In this document: one piece after another, positions 9,121 through 17,833 of the stretch | Position numbering within the stretch: position 1 is the stretch's first letter | Layout of the letters: each line of letters begins with the position of its first letter | Source: Verrucomicrobiota bacterium | GTDB lineage: Bacteria; Verrucomicrobiota; Verrucomicrobiia; Limisphaerales; UBA1319 | Length of the DNA stretch: 64,000 bases | Direction of reading: 5' to 3' | NCBI GenBank assembly: GCA_022711435.1 | Contig: JAKLFB010000002.1 | Coordinates: 186,001-250,000, forward strand | Translations under genes and position numbers: made by a program | Notes under the pieces: model-generated | Databases searched by the model: none | What the model was told of the DNA's origin: nothing | What the model saw: only the letters and a program-made list of their open reading frames with translations

Positions 9121-9987
9121 ATGAAACTCGATTGGATTTTGATGGCATCGGTTCTTTGGATGACCCGCGCGGCAGCCGATCCGCAGCCCGCGTTCCCTCT
9201 CTGGCCCGATGGAGCGCCCGGTGCGCTCGGCGCCGCCGAGAAGGATATCCCCACCCTGACACCGTATCTGGCCGATCCTGGCCTGGCCACCGGCGCGGCA
9301 ATCGTCATCTGTCCCGGGGGCGGCTACGCCATGCTGGCGGCCCATGAGGGCAAGGACTACGCCGAGTGGCTCAATCAGCAGGGCGTGGCGGGCTTCGTCT
9401 TGAAATATCGGCTTGGCTCCTCCGGCTACCGGCATCCCCGCATGCTCGAAGACGCCGCGCGCGCCGTGCGCACCGTGCGGGCCCGAGCGGCCGAGTGGAA
9501 GGTCGATCCCCGCCGGGTCGGGATCATGGGTTCTTCGGCGGGCGGCCACTTGGCTTCGACCTTGCTGACCCATTTCGACGCCGGCCAGCCTGACGCGCCC
9601 GATCCGATCGAGCGCCAGAGCTCGCGACCGGATCTGGGAATCCTCTGCTATCCCGTCATCTCGATGGGCTACCAGACCCACGGGGGATCCCGGCGCAATC
9701 TGCTGGGCGATTCTCCATCCCCGGATCTCATCCGCTCGCTGTCGAACGAGCTGATGGTGACCTCCGAGACCCCGCCCTGCTTTCTCTTCCACACATGGGA
9801 AGACACCAGCGTGCGGGTCGAGAACAGCCTCGATTTCGCCAATGCGCTTCGCCGTGCCGGCGTGCCGTTCGACCTTCACATCTACCAGAAGGGCGCTCAC
9901 GGCATGGGCCTGGGCAAGACCGCTCGCCATCCGTGGACCCTCGACTGCATCTACTGGCTCAAGGCGCGCGAGTTTGTCCGCCCATAG
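9121..9987 (+). CDS. Secreted alpha/beta-hydrolase (esterase/acetyl-xylan-esterase-like)
   Basis: A 288-residue exported hydrolase. A signal peptide (MKLDWILMASVLWMTRAAA) precedes the mature part; an upstream in-frame ATG at 9109 adds only four residues. The oxyanion segment CPGGGYAMLAAHEGKDYA and the nucleophile elbow IMGSSAGGHLAS (Ser near residue 140) are typical of the BD-FAE/acetyl esterase group. The catalytic Asp is probably in HTWEDTSV and the His in KGAHGMGLG. Such enzymes remove acetyl or feruloyl groups from plant polysaccharides, but the true substrate is unknown. It lies 36 bp before a sugar-binding lipoprotein gene and may share a transcript with it. Confidence 0.85.
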   Translation: MKLDWILMASVLWMTRAAADPQPAFPLWPDGAPGALGAAEKDIPTLTPYLADPGLATGAAIVICPGGGYAMLAAHEGKDYAEWLNQQGVAGFVLKYRLGSSGYRHPRMLEDAARAVRTVRARAAEWKVDPRRVGIMGSSAGGHLASTLLTHFDAGQPDAPDPIERQSSRPDLGILCYPVISMGYQTHGGSRRNLLGDSPSPDLIRSLSNELMVTSETPPCFLFHTWEDTSVRVENSLDFANALRRAGVPFDLHIYQKGAHGMGLGKTARHPWTLDCIYWLKAREFVRP

Positions 9988-10023
9988 CGCTCCGCGCGTT
10001 GAATCCATGACCTCAGGAACCCC

Positions 10024-11031
10024 ATGAAATCCACGCTGATCTCCATCGCTCGACCCGTGTTCGGGCTGGGCGCCGCTGCCCTGATCGCTTTTGGCGCCGG
10101 CTGCAAACCCGCTCCCGCAACGGCGCCGTCTGACGGCTCCACGAACGCCCCGCCGGCCGCCGGCGCCGCCCGCCGCTCGATCATCGGCATGAGCCAGTGC
10201 AACCTGGGCGAGCCCTGGCGCGTCCAGATGAACGCCATGATCCGCGCGGCCGCGGAGAAGCATCCCGACATCGAGGTGGTGTTCAAGGACGCGCAGAATG
10301 ACACGCTCAAGCAGCGCACCCATGTCGAGGAATTCGTCAGCGCCAAGGTCAATCTCATCATCATCAGCCCCAAAGAGGCCCAGCCGCTGACCGAACCCGT
10401 TGCCAAGGCCATGGCGGCCGGCATCCCCGTCATCGTGCTCGATCGGCGCCTGATCGGCGACCAGTTCACCTGCTTCATCGGGGCCGACAACGTCCGGATC
10501 GGGCGCGCCGCGGGCGCATGGCTCGCCAAACGGCTCAATGGCCAGGGCAAAATCGTCGAGCTCAAGGGCCTCATGACCTCCACGCCCGGCCAGGACCGGC
10601 ATCGCGGCTTCCGCGAAGGCATCGCCCAATCCAAGATCGAGGTCGTGTTCGAAGCCGACATGAAATGGCTGGAGCCGGACGCGCGCAAGGAGATGGAATC
10701 GGCTCTCTCTCGCTATCCGAAGATCGACGCCGTGTATGCCCATAACGACCCGGCGGCGCACGGGGCTTACCTGGCCGCCAAGGCCGCCGGCCGCGAAAAG
10801 GAGATGCTGTTTGTCGGAATCGACGCTCTGCCCCACGAGGGAGTTGCCTATGTCCGCCAAGGCATCCTCAGCGCCACGTTCGAATACCCCACCGGGGGCC
10901 CCGAGGCCATCGACATTGCCCGGAAGATCCTCGCCGGCGAGTCTGTTCCCAAGGAGATCGTGCTCGGCTCGCGCCTGTTCACCGCCGACAACGCCGCCCA
11001 GGGCGGCGAAGTCCTTCCTCCTTCGCCCTGA
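10024..11031 (+). CDS. Sugar-type ABC substrate-binding lipoprotein (orphan)
   Basis: A 335-residue periplasmic binding protein of the ribose/galactofuranose group (Peripla_BP_4). The N-terminus ends in a lipobox (LIAFGAGC), so it is lipid-anchored. After a Pro/Ala-rich tether the fold begins with RSIIGMSQCNLGEPWRVQMN. The usual landmarks follow: IIISPKEAQPLTEPVAKAMA, IPVIVLDRR, FIGADNVRIGRAAGAWLA, and AVYAHNDPAAHGAYLAAK near residue 235. No permease or ATPase gene of a sugar ABC transporter is adjacent. The downstream gene starts with TTG at the base immediately after the TGA stop, so the two are probably translationally coupled. Confidence 0.9.
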   Translation: MKSTLISIARPVFGLGAAALIAFGAGCKPAPATAPSDGSTNAPPAAGAARRSIIGMSQCNLGEPWRVQMNAMIRAAAEKHPDIEVVFKDAQNDTLKQRTHVEEFVSAKVNLIIISPKEAQPLTEPVAKAMAAGIPVIVLDRRLIGDQFTCFIGADNVRIGRAAGAWLAKRLNGQGKIVELKGLMTSTPGQDRHRGFREGIAQSKIEVVFEADMKWLEPDARKEMESALSRYPKIDAVYAHNDPAAHGAYLAAKAAGREKEMLFVGIDALPHEGVAYVRQGILSATFEYPTGGPEAIDIARKILAGESVPKEIVLGSRLFTADNAAQGGEVLPPSP

Positions 11032-12081
11032 TTGACCGTTCCTGATCGAGAATCGAGCGGCTCGGCCGATCCGTTGAGCCCGCCCCCCCAAGGCAGCGGT
11101 TCTCTGGGCCGGGCGCTCAAGGCGCACGCGCTGGGCCTGGCCCAGGCCGTCGTGCTCGTTGCGATCGTGGGTTCGCTGATGGGGCATCTGGGCGCGCTGT
11201 GGTGGTTCTTCGATCTCGGGTCCCATTTCCGCCTCCAGTACCTTGGGATTCTGATGGCCGGCGGCGCCGTCTTTCTCCTGGCGCGGGAATGGATATGGGC
11301 AGGCACGGCGGGGCTGTTTGCCATCGTGAACGCCGCATCGATCCTGCCGTTCTATGACCCGCCGCTTCCGCCGCCGGCCGGCGAGGCGCCCCTTCGAGTC
11401 CTGGTGTTCAACCTGCTCAGCTATAATTCGCATTATCGACAGGTCCAGGATTACCTCCGCGCGCAGTCGCCCGATCTGCTCCTGCTGCTCGAGGTGGATT
11501 CGGCCTGGGCGCGCGCTCTCGGCGAGCTGTCCCCGCAATTCCCTCACCAGTTCCAGGCGCCCCGCGAAGACAATTTCGGTATCGCCATCCTCAGCCGGAT
11601 TCCATTCGACGACGTCCGTTCTCTCGATCTGAGCCCGATCGGGATCCCCAGCATCGAAGCCCAGGTCCAATGGGGCGGCCACTCCATCGTGATCGTGGGG
11701 ACGCATCCGGTCCCGCCCGGCGGCGCCGCGGCTGCCCGGCTTCGGGATGGCCAGCTATCCGATCTGGGCCGGCGCCTGGGCGGGCGGGCGGGCCCCCGCC
11801 TGCTGCTCGGCGACCTCAATGCCACCGCTTGGTCCCATCCGTTCCAGCAGCTCCTCCGCGATTCCGGGCTGCGCGACAGCATGCGGGGATTCGGCCTTCA
11901 GCCGACTTGGCTGGGGCCATTCGGACTCTTTCGGCTGGCGATCGATCACATCCTTGTTTCCCCCGAATTCACCGTGTGCCGCCGCGAAGTCGGTCCCGGC
12001 CTCGGCTCCGATCACCGACCGCTGATCGCGGAGCTGGCTCTGCCTCGCAGATCCCCTGGCGCTTCCAATGCGCGGCAATAA
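11032..12081 (+). CDS. Membrane-anchored endonuclease/exonuclease/phosphatase-family protein
   Basis: A 349-residue protein with two to three hydrophobic N-terminal segments (about residues 35-110, including AVVLVAIVGSLMGHLGALWW). An EEP domain then carries the catalytic pattern: LRVLVFNLL (about 122), LLLLEVD (metal-binding Glu, about 150), GDLNATAWS (about 262), and IDHILVS ... GLGSDHRPLIAEL near the end. Family members cut nucleic acids or phosphoesters on phospholipids or sugars; with the membrane anchor, an extracytoplasmic phosphodiesterase like YafD is the closest style. The start is TTG, fixed by its position right after the preceding TGA. Its TAA stop is formed by the first bases of the solitary repeat end at 12079-12101. 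Confidence 0.82.
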   Translation: MTVPDRESSGSADPLSPPPQGSGSLGRALKAHALGLAQAVVLVAIVGSLMGHLGALWWFFDLGSHFRLQYLGILMAGGAVFLLAREWIWAGTAGLFAIVNAASILPFYDPPLPPPAGEAPLRVLVFNLLSYNSHYRQVQDYLRAQSPDLLLLLEVDSAWARALGELSPQFPHQFQAPREDNFGIAILSRIPFDDVRSLDLSPIGIPSIEAQVQWGGHSIVIVGTHPVPPGGAAAARLRDGQLSDLGRRLGGRAGPRLLLGDLNATAWSHPFQQLLRDSGLRDSMRGFGLQPTWLGPFGLFRLAIDHILVSPEFTVCRREVGPGLGSDHRPLIAELALPRRSPGASNARQ

Positions 12082-12101
12082 GGGTCTGTGCAAAAATTAA
12101 T
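12079..12101. repeat. Solitary terminal repeat of the 279-bp element
   Basis: TAAGGGTCTGTGCAAAAATT and the next bases repeat the end of the inverted-repeat element found complete at 15181 and 33026. From 12081, 21 nt match the right end of the 33026 copy (read on the minus strand), then similarity stops. The TAA of the repeat serves as stop codon of the upstream gene, and the downstream convergent gene ends at its other edge. It may be the remains of an excised or deleted copy. Confidence 0.75.
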
Positions 12102-13033
12102 CAAGCGCCGTGCTCGAGGCCGGCGTTCCACCGGGCAGCTTCATCGGCGGCTTCCGTGGCGATCTCGGCGATCACGCCGGCGATCCCCGGCTGAAGGCCG
12201 ACGGGTCGAGCCAGCCAGATCCAACGCCCTCCGCAGCCCGCGGGGTTGGCTCGGGAGATCCGCTGGCCGCCTTCCTGGCCTTCCGGAATGTGCGGCGCAA
12301 TCCCGAGCCGCATCGGTATGTCCTCCTCCGAGTGCCGCCCGGCGCCCATGAAAAAGGGGATCACGACCACGTGCTCCCGATCGGTCAGCAAATGCCACTG
12401 CTCGATCCCGGGCGATTCCTCGAGAAACACCGCGATCACATCAGCGTAACATCCCGCGGCGCGCAAACGATCCGCCTGCATCTCGGCCGCCCGCCGGGAA
12501 CCCGGATGGCGCCGGGATCCATGCGCCGCCAGGATCACAGCCAGGTCGGCCGGTTTGCGCCCATCCGGCAGCGGATGTTCTGCAACCGTCTCCTGGACCG
12601 CGGCCCGTATCACGTCTGCCATCCGCCGATGAATGCCGATGGCCGGACAGTAAACGATTGTCCCTGCAAAACTGGACGCTCCTCCTGCGCCCGTTCCTTG
12701 ACCTTCCCGATCCAGCGATGTCCGCCACCGGCCGATCCGAACCCTCATGCCCGCCAAAGGCGGCGGGAGGCCCAGGGTTCGGGGTATCGCCTCGCCGGCG
12801 TAATGGCCGCCGCTCAGGAACATGGGCACGATGCAGACCTGCGGGGTGGACACTTCGGCCAGCACGGATTCAAGCAGAGGCGGCTTTTTCCAGAAGGCGA
12901 TTTCGATCCGGGCAAACAACTCCCGTCTCCGCACTATATCCGCCTGCTCGCGCATTGACGCGGGCACACCGATCCGGCGGGCGGTCCCGTGCCCCAGCAG
13001 TATCAGGGTGGCATCGCTCCAGACCGAATTCAT
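12101..13033 (-). CDS. CbiX-like protein with two sirohydrochlorin-chelatase-type halves
   Basis: A 310-residue protein with two copies of the small CbiX/SirB chelatase fold. The N-terminal copy starts LILLGHGTARRIGVPASMRE and includes PMFLSGGHYAGEAIPRTLG; the C-terminal copy starts LAVILAAHGSRRHPGSRRAA and includes VVIPFFMGAGRHSEEDIPMR. Each keeps a metal-ligand His after the first strand (GHG, AHG) and a second His (GGHYAG, GRHSEED). CbiX enzymes insert cobalt or iron into sirohydrochlorin on the way to cobalamin or siroheme. No other tetrapyrrole gene is in the window, so the role is inferred. The ATG at 13033 has GGAG 6 nt upstream; a TTG 15 bp further up is less likely. Confidence 0.8.
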   Translation of the reverse strand: MNSVWSDATLILLGHGTARRIGVPASMREQADIVRRRELFARIEIAFWKKPPLLESVLAEVSTPQVCIVPMFLSGGHYAGEAIPRTLGLPPPLAGMRVRIGRWRTSLDREGQGTGAGGASSFAGTIVYCPAIGIHRRMADVIRAAVQETVAEHPLPDGRKPADLAVILAAHGSRRHPGSRRAAEMQADRLRAAGCYADVIAVFLEESPGIEQWHLLTDREHVVVIPFFMGAGRHSEEDIPMRLGIAPHIPEGQEGGQRISRANPAGCGGRWIWLARPVGLQPGIAGVIAEIATEAADEAARWNAGLEHGA

Positions 13034-13103
13034 GGCGCACTCCTGCAAGCCGACAGCCGAAGGGGAGGGCTGCTCTGCGGATGCCGCGCCCGAGAGCAGC
13101 CGT

Positions 13104-14111
13104 TCAGGGAGCGGCTGGGGGCGGGTGTTCTTCGCGGCGGAGTTGGGGGAACGAGGCGCGGCTGCATTCGGGGCAGAGGCCGTGGGTGAACTGGGCGTCG
13201 GAGTGCTGCTGCAGATAGCTCTCGACCTGGTTCCAATAGCCGCGGTCGTCCCGGATCTTTTTGCAGGAGGCGCAGATGGGGATCAGCCCGCGCAGGACTT
13301 TCACCCGGCCGAGCGCGTCGCGGAGCTCCTGGATCAGGCGCTCCCGCACGGTGTCGGCCCGGCGGCGGGCTGTCACGTCCGTCGCGATGCCGGTGGCGCC
13401 GATGATCGCCTGACCATGATCGCGAATGGGGGCGTAAGAGCCCTCCCAGATCCGGTTTTGGAGCTCGAAGGTGAAATGGAAGCTGTCTCCGGCCAGGGCG
13501 CGTTGGGCGCGGGGGCCCGCCTGCGGGTTCTGGGGCAACAGCTCGGCGATCCTCCTGCCCAGGACCGCATCAGGAGAAACGCTCAGTTTGGCGAGATCGC
13601 TCCCTGTGCAAAGCGTGAGTCGCTCCTCGCGATCGATGGACCACAAGATCACCGGCACGGTGTCCAGCACCAGGCGGAGATGCGCGCGGCTTTGGCGTAG
13701 ATCGGCCTCGATCGCTGCCATCCGGCGCTCGTTCTCGATCTCGAGCAAAACCCGGTTCACCACCGGCGTCACCAGCTCCAGCCAATTGCCGTCCTTGACC
13801 AGGTAATCCCGAGCGCCCCGCTTCATCAGGTCCACGGCCACCTGCTCGTTGCCATGTCCGCTCATCATGATGAACGGACACTCGAGGCGGTGCTCCGCCA
13901 GCCGGTCCAACAGCTCCATCCCCGTCATGTCCGGCAGGGCGTAGTCCAGCAGCAGCAGCGCATCCGGGTTCGCCCGGATCTTGGACAGCGCCTCCTGCCC
14001 CGTGGCCACGCCCTGGACCAGGAAATCCTCCCGCAGAAGGCGGCTCATGATCAGGTGATTAAGCCCGTCGTCGTCTTCCACGATCAACACGGGGATCGGA
14101 CGCCCATTCAT
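13104..14111 (-). CDS. Response regulator with PAS domain and Cys-rich C-terminal module
   Basis: A 335-residue signalling protein. Residues about 1-125 are a CheY-like receiver: VLIVEDDDGLNHLIMSRLL with the acidic pair, LLLLDYALPDMTGMELL with the phospho-acceptor Asp, MMSGHGNE and the conserved Lys in ARDYLVKDGN. Residues about 155-275 are a PAS domain (LRLVLDTVPVILWSIDREER), ending in the linker GATGIATDVTARRRAD. The C-terminus has IPICASCKKIRDDRGYWNQV and, after a gap, HGLCPECS, a conserved Cys4 module known at the ends of many PAS and receiver proteins but of unknown function. There is no DNA-binding, HK or GGDEF domain, so the output is unclear. The start at 14111 has AAGG 4 nt upstream. 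Confidence 0.88.
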   Translation of the reverse strand: MNGRPIPVLIVEDDDGLNHLIMSRLLREDFLVQGVATGQEALSKIRANPDALLLLDYALPDMTGMELLDRLAEHRLECPFIMMSGHGNEQVAVDLMKRGARDYLVKDGNWLELVTPVVNRVLLEIENERRMAAIEADLRQSRAHLRLVLDTVPVILWSIDREERLTLCTGSDLAKLSVSPDAVLGRRIAELLPQNPQAGPRAQRALAGDSFHFTFELQNRIWEGSYAPIRDHGQAIIGATGIATDVTARRRADTVRERLIQELRDALGRVKVLRGLIPICASCKKIRDDRGYWNQVESYLQQHSDAQFTHGLCPECSRASFPQLRREEHPPPAAP

Positions 14112-14192
14112 CAGCCTTGATGGTAGCAGCTTCTCAGGGCGCATGGCAATGCCTGGATTGGCCGTCCGCATGTTGGTTGGCAAGACCGTTGG

Positions 14193-14212
14193 GTCTCGAT
14201 TGGGATCGAGAC
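14193..14212 (-). terminator. Short perfect hairpin downstream of the truncated glycosyltransferase
   Basis: GTCTCGAT, loop TGGG, ATCGAGAC: a perfect 8-bp stem 6 bp past the stop of the minus-strand gene at 14219. There is no T-run on either side, so an intrinsic terminator is only a possibility. Confidence 0.3.
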
Positions 14213-14218
14213 GGATCA

Positions 14219-15180
14219 TCAATCGAAATGGGCGAGGCCGGGCCAGGCTTGGGCCAGAGGGATCTTCGAGCCACGGGCCACATAGATGGCGCGGCCGTTC
14301 TCGTAGGGCATGGCGTAATCGCAGTCGGTGCGAGCCGCCTCGGCGTAACGCTCGAACGCCCGCGCCACGTCCTTTTCCGGCACGCCCACGAGGATCATCA
14401 CCTCGCCCGTGCAATCGCCGCAGCCCCAGAAGAAGTACTGGCCATGCGCGCTCAAGACCGGCGGCAGATCGGGGATGAGCTTTTTGCCGAAGAACTCGAT
14501 GGCCCCGGCCTGCCCGTAGTTGGCGGTGAACACGCAAGCCTTGGCGCGGTCCGCCGGGGGCAGGCTCTGGTAGACCGCCACCACGAGGCGGGCGAGCTCC
14601 TCCCAGCCGAAGCGATCCGCGAAGTGCTGGGGCAGGATCTGAGTCTCGTGGCGCTCCTGTTTCACGCCCAGGTTGCCGCCGGTCGCGCGGGCCATCGACA
14701 GGAAGGTCTCCAGAGGCAGCAAGGGCATCGCATACGGGGCCAGGACGATGCCCGTGGCGGCCAGGGCGACTGGATACAGGCGCAGCGCCACCCGGGCCGA
14801 TCCGCGGGCGGCCCAGCCCTCGATCCATGCCGCCCCCGCCGCGAACAGGAATGCATACATCGGGACCAGGAAATAGAATTTCACCTTCAGCCACACGAAC
14901 AGGACCACCAGGATCAAATAGGCCCAGCCCAGGGCTCGGCACGGCTTTCCCGATTCGGTCCCCAGCGCCCAGACCAGGCCCGCCAGCCAGAGCGGCGCGC
15001 TCAACGGATTCATCACCAGAACCTGGAACCAGACGAACTCGAGCGGCGATGCCGCATACGTCTTGGAGCTGCCGTAGCGGCTCCAATAGTCCAGGCAGGG
15101 CCAGTCCAGCTGCGCCTGCATCACCAGATAGGGGATCGCGAAGAGGAATGAAATCCCCGCCCCTGCCCACATCCATCCGC
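14219..15180 (-). pseudogene. PMT/ArnT-type membrane glycosyltransferase, N-terminal part missing
   Basis: The remaining 320 codons encode the C-terminal part of a polyprenyl-phosphate-sugar-dependent glycosyltransferase (PMT_2/ArnT style). There are several hydrophobic segments (ISFLFAIPYLVMQ, FVWFQVLVMNPLSAPLWLAG, AYLILVVLFVWLKVKFYFLV, VALAATGIVLAPYAMPLLPL) and a soluble tail with FADRFGWEELARLVVAVYQS and FTANYGQAGAIEFFGKK, which is typical of the family C-terminus. The first part, which would carry the catalytic Asp motif and the first membrane helices (roughly 150-200 residues in relatives), is absent. The frame runs without a stop into the inverted-repeat element to an ATG at 15442, giving a 407-codon chimeric ORF whose first residues are element-derived (MNSDFAGGDWAGWQGATSEH). 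I take it as inactivated. Confidence 0.8.
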
Positions 15181-15459
15181 TTAGGGTCTGTGCAAAAATT
15201 ACTTCCGATTTTGGCGGGAGCGCCGCCAGGCCAGATGCGAGGCGCAAGGGAGGGAGTGTATCCCCCTGCGATACTCGACCGACCGAGCCACGAAGCAGAT
15301 GGCCCGGCGCCGCCCCGCCCCTGCGGGCTGGGGGCCTTGGGCGCGCTGGCTTTGTTGCTCCTCGCTCACAGACCGCGCGGGTATGCTCGCTCGTCGCGCC
15401 TTGCCAGCCCGCCCAATCCCCTCCAGCAAAATCGGAATTCATTTTTGCACAGACCCTAA
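15181..15459. mobile_element. MITE-like element, copy 1 (279 bp, no transposase)
   Basis: A non-autonomous element with inverted ends. Both ends read inward AGGGTCTGTGCAAAAAT, then two mismatches in three bases, then TTCCGATTTTG, so the terminal repeats are about 31 bp. The inside is GC-rich, has no gene and contains GAGTGTATC...GATACTC as a small hairpin. It is about 98% identical to the copy at 33026 apart from a 47-bp insertion there, which implies recent spread. Flanks read TTA on the left and TAA on the right; no clear target duplication is visible. It lies at the break between the truncated glycosyltransferase and the ABC ATPase, whose ATG is 15 bp from the element's right end. Confidence 0.85.
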
Positions 15460-15474
15460 AGCATCCAACCGGCC

Positions 15475-16215
<741 letters not shown>

Positions 16216-16218
16216 GCC

Positions 16219-17580
16219 ATGTCTCCAGACCTCCATCCGTCCCAACTCTGGCAGCAGGTCACGACGGCGACCCATCGTCCGCCGGTCGGGTGGCGCCTGG
16301 CATTGACCCGCTTCCAGCGGATTATTCGGCTCGGCCTCAAAAGCATATGGATCCATCGCCTGCGGTCGCTGCTCACAGTCCTGGGGATCGTGTTCGGCGT
16401 CTGCTCGGTCATTGCGATGCTCGCTATCGGCGAAGGCGCCAGCTACGAGGCCCAGGAGCAGATCAAGAGCCTCGGCAGCCAGAACATCATCCTCCGCAGC
16501 GTCAAACCACCCGAAGACGAGAAAGCATCCGCTAACCGCAACATGGTGCTGGATTATGGGCTCAACTATCCGGATATCCGCCGCATCCAAATGACCATCC
16601 CGGGCGTTACCGTCGTCGTTCCGGGCCGGATCATCCGCGAATACATCTGGAACATCACCCGGAATGTCGATGCCGAGGTCGTCGGCACCGTCCCGTGGTA
16701 TCCCCAGATGCGGAACCACCGGGTCGCCCGCGGGCGGTTCATGAACGAGATGGAGATGGACGACATGGCCAGCGTCTGCGTCCTCGGCCAGGAGATCGCC
16801 GCGCGGCTCTTCCCCTGGCAATCTCCCCTGGGCAAGAGCGTTCGGGTCGGCAGCACCTATTACCGGGTGATCGGGGTCATGGAGGCCCGCGGCCGCCAGA
16901 GCAAGCCCGGGGATTCCAGCAGCGGCGCCCAGGCGACCGCCGTCGATCAGATGTTCATCCCTCTCACCACCGCCAAAATGCGCTTTGGCGAGACCATCTT
17001 CAAACAGCGCTCCGGCAGCCGCGAAGCCGAGAAAGTCGCCCTCCACGAGGTCACCGTCAAGGTCGCCGAACGCGAGCAGGTCGTTCCCGTCTCGCGCGCC
17101 ATCCAGGAGCTCCTCGAGCGCAACCACAAGAAGAAAGATTTCACCATGACCGTCCCGCTCGAGATGCTCAAGCAGTCCGAGCGCACCAAGCAGATCTTCA
17201 ATATCGTCCTCGGGTCCATCGCCGCCATCTCGCTCCTGGTCGGCGGCATCGGCATCATGAACATCATGCTCGCCAGCGTCACCGAACGCACCCGCGAGAT
17301 CGGCATCCGCCGCGCCCTCGGCGCCAAGCGCCGCGATATCACCGTTCAGTTCCTGGTCGAGACGGTCATGCTCTCCGCCACCGGCGGGATCATCGGGGTC
17401 GTCCTGGGCATCTCGATCCCGTTCTTCGTCACGCTGTTCGCGGGCATGGTCACGATCGTGACGCTCTGGTCGCCCCTCATCGCCTTCACGATCTCCGCCG
17501 CCATCGGCGTCGTGTTCGGGCTCTACCCCGCCCTTCGCGCCGCCAACATGGACCCCGTCGAAGCCCTCCGGCACGAGTGA
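16219..17580 (+). CDS. MacB-type ABC transporter permease
   Basis: A 453-residue permease with the MacB layout. There is one N-terminal helix (residues about 45-70, LRSLLTVLGIVFGVCSVIAM) and a large periplasmic MacB_PCD domain (about 70-320). Three C-terminal helices follow in the FtsX region, with the conserved TERTREIGIRRALGAKRRDI coupling segment and the end motif MDPVEALRHE. Such transporters use ATP hydrolysis to drive export of peptides, lipoproteins or drugs from the periplasm by mechanotransmission. The ATG is 3 bp after the ATPase stop, so the two are co-translated. The stop is 3 bp before a solitary end of the inverted-repeat element. Confidence 0.93.
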   Translation: MSPDLHPSQLWQQVTTATHRPPVGWRLALTRFQRIIRLGLKSIWIHRLRSLLTVLGIVFGVCSVIAMLAIGEGASYEAQEQIKSLGSQNIILRSVKPPEDEKASANRNMVLDYGLNYPDIRRIQMTIPGVTVVVPGRIIREYIWNITRNVDAEVVGTVPWYPQMRNHRVARGRFMNEMEMDDMASVCVLGQEIAARLFPWQSPLGKSVRVGSTYYRVIGVMEARGRQSKPGDSSSGAQATAVDQMFIPLTTAKMRFGETIFKQRSGSREAEKVALHEVTVKVAEREQVVPVSRAIQELLERNHKKKDFTMTVPLEMLKQSERTKQIFNIVLGSIAAISLLVGGIGIMNIMLASVTERTREIGIRRALGAKRRDITVQFLVETVMLSATGGIIGVVLGISIPFFVTLFAGMVTIVTLWSPLIAFTISAAIGVVFGLYPALRAANMDPVEALRHE

Positions 17581-17583
17581 TGG

Positions 17584-17598
17584 TTGCACAGACCCTAA
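17584..17598. repeat. Solitary right end of the 279-bp element
   Basis: TTGCACAGACCCTAA matches the last 15 bp of the complete elements in the same orientation; the next inward bases do not match. It lies directly after the stop of the ABC permease gene. With the solitary end at 12079 it brackets 5.5 kb. Confidence 0.6.
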
Positions 17599-17833
17599 GT
17601 TGAGTGTTTCAACCTCCGCTCGCCGAGACTCTCCATGAGGGTAACCGATGAAATCCAGGATCCACGCAGTCCTCTTGGCTCTGATTGTCGCGATGACGCA
17701 AGGGGTTCATGGGTCCAGGAAACCCGATGTTGCTTGGTGGCAGGGCGGCCACGCCGGCCCTGTCAATGCTGTCGGCTTTCGCTTTGACGGGCCCCTCCTG
17801 GCTCGGCACACTTCGACCCGGTGGAACACGCAA

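Noticed and set aside
8818..11706. Long minus-strand open frame of 962 codons
   Set aside because: It runs antisense through four well-supported genes, has an Arg/Gly/Asp-biased composition typical of GC-rich shadows and no recognisable motif.
14827..15459. Open frame of 210 codons ending in the inverted-repeat element, and similar frames in copy 2
   Set aside because: It joins antisense sequence of the glycosyltransferase to element sequence; in copy 2 the 47-bp insertion changes the frame, so no common protein is conserved.
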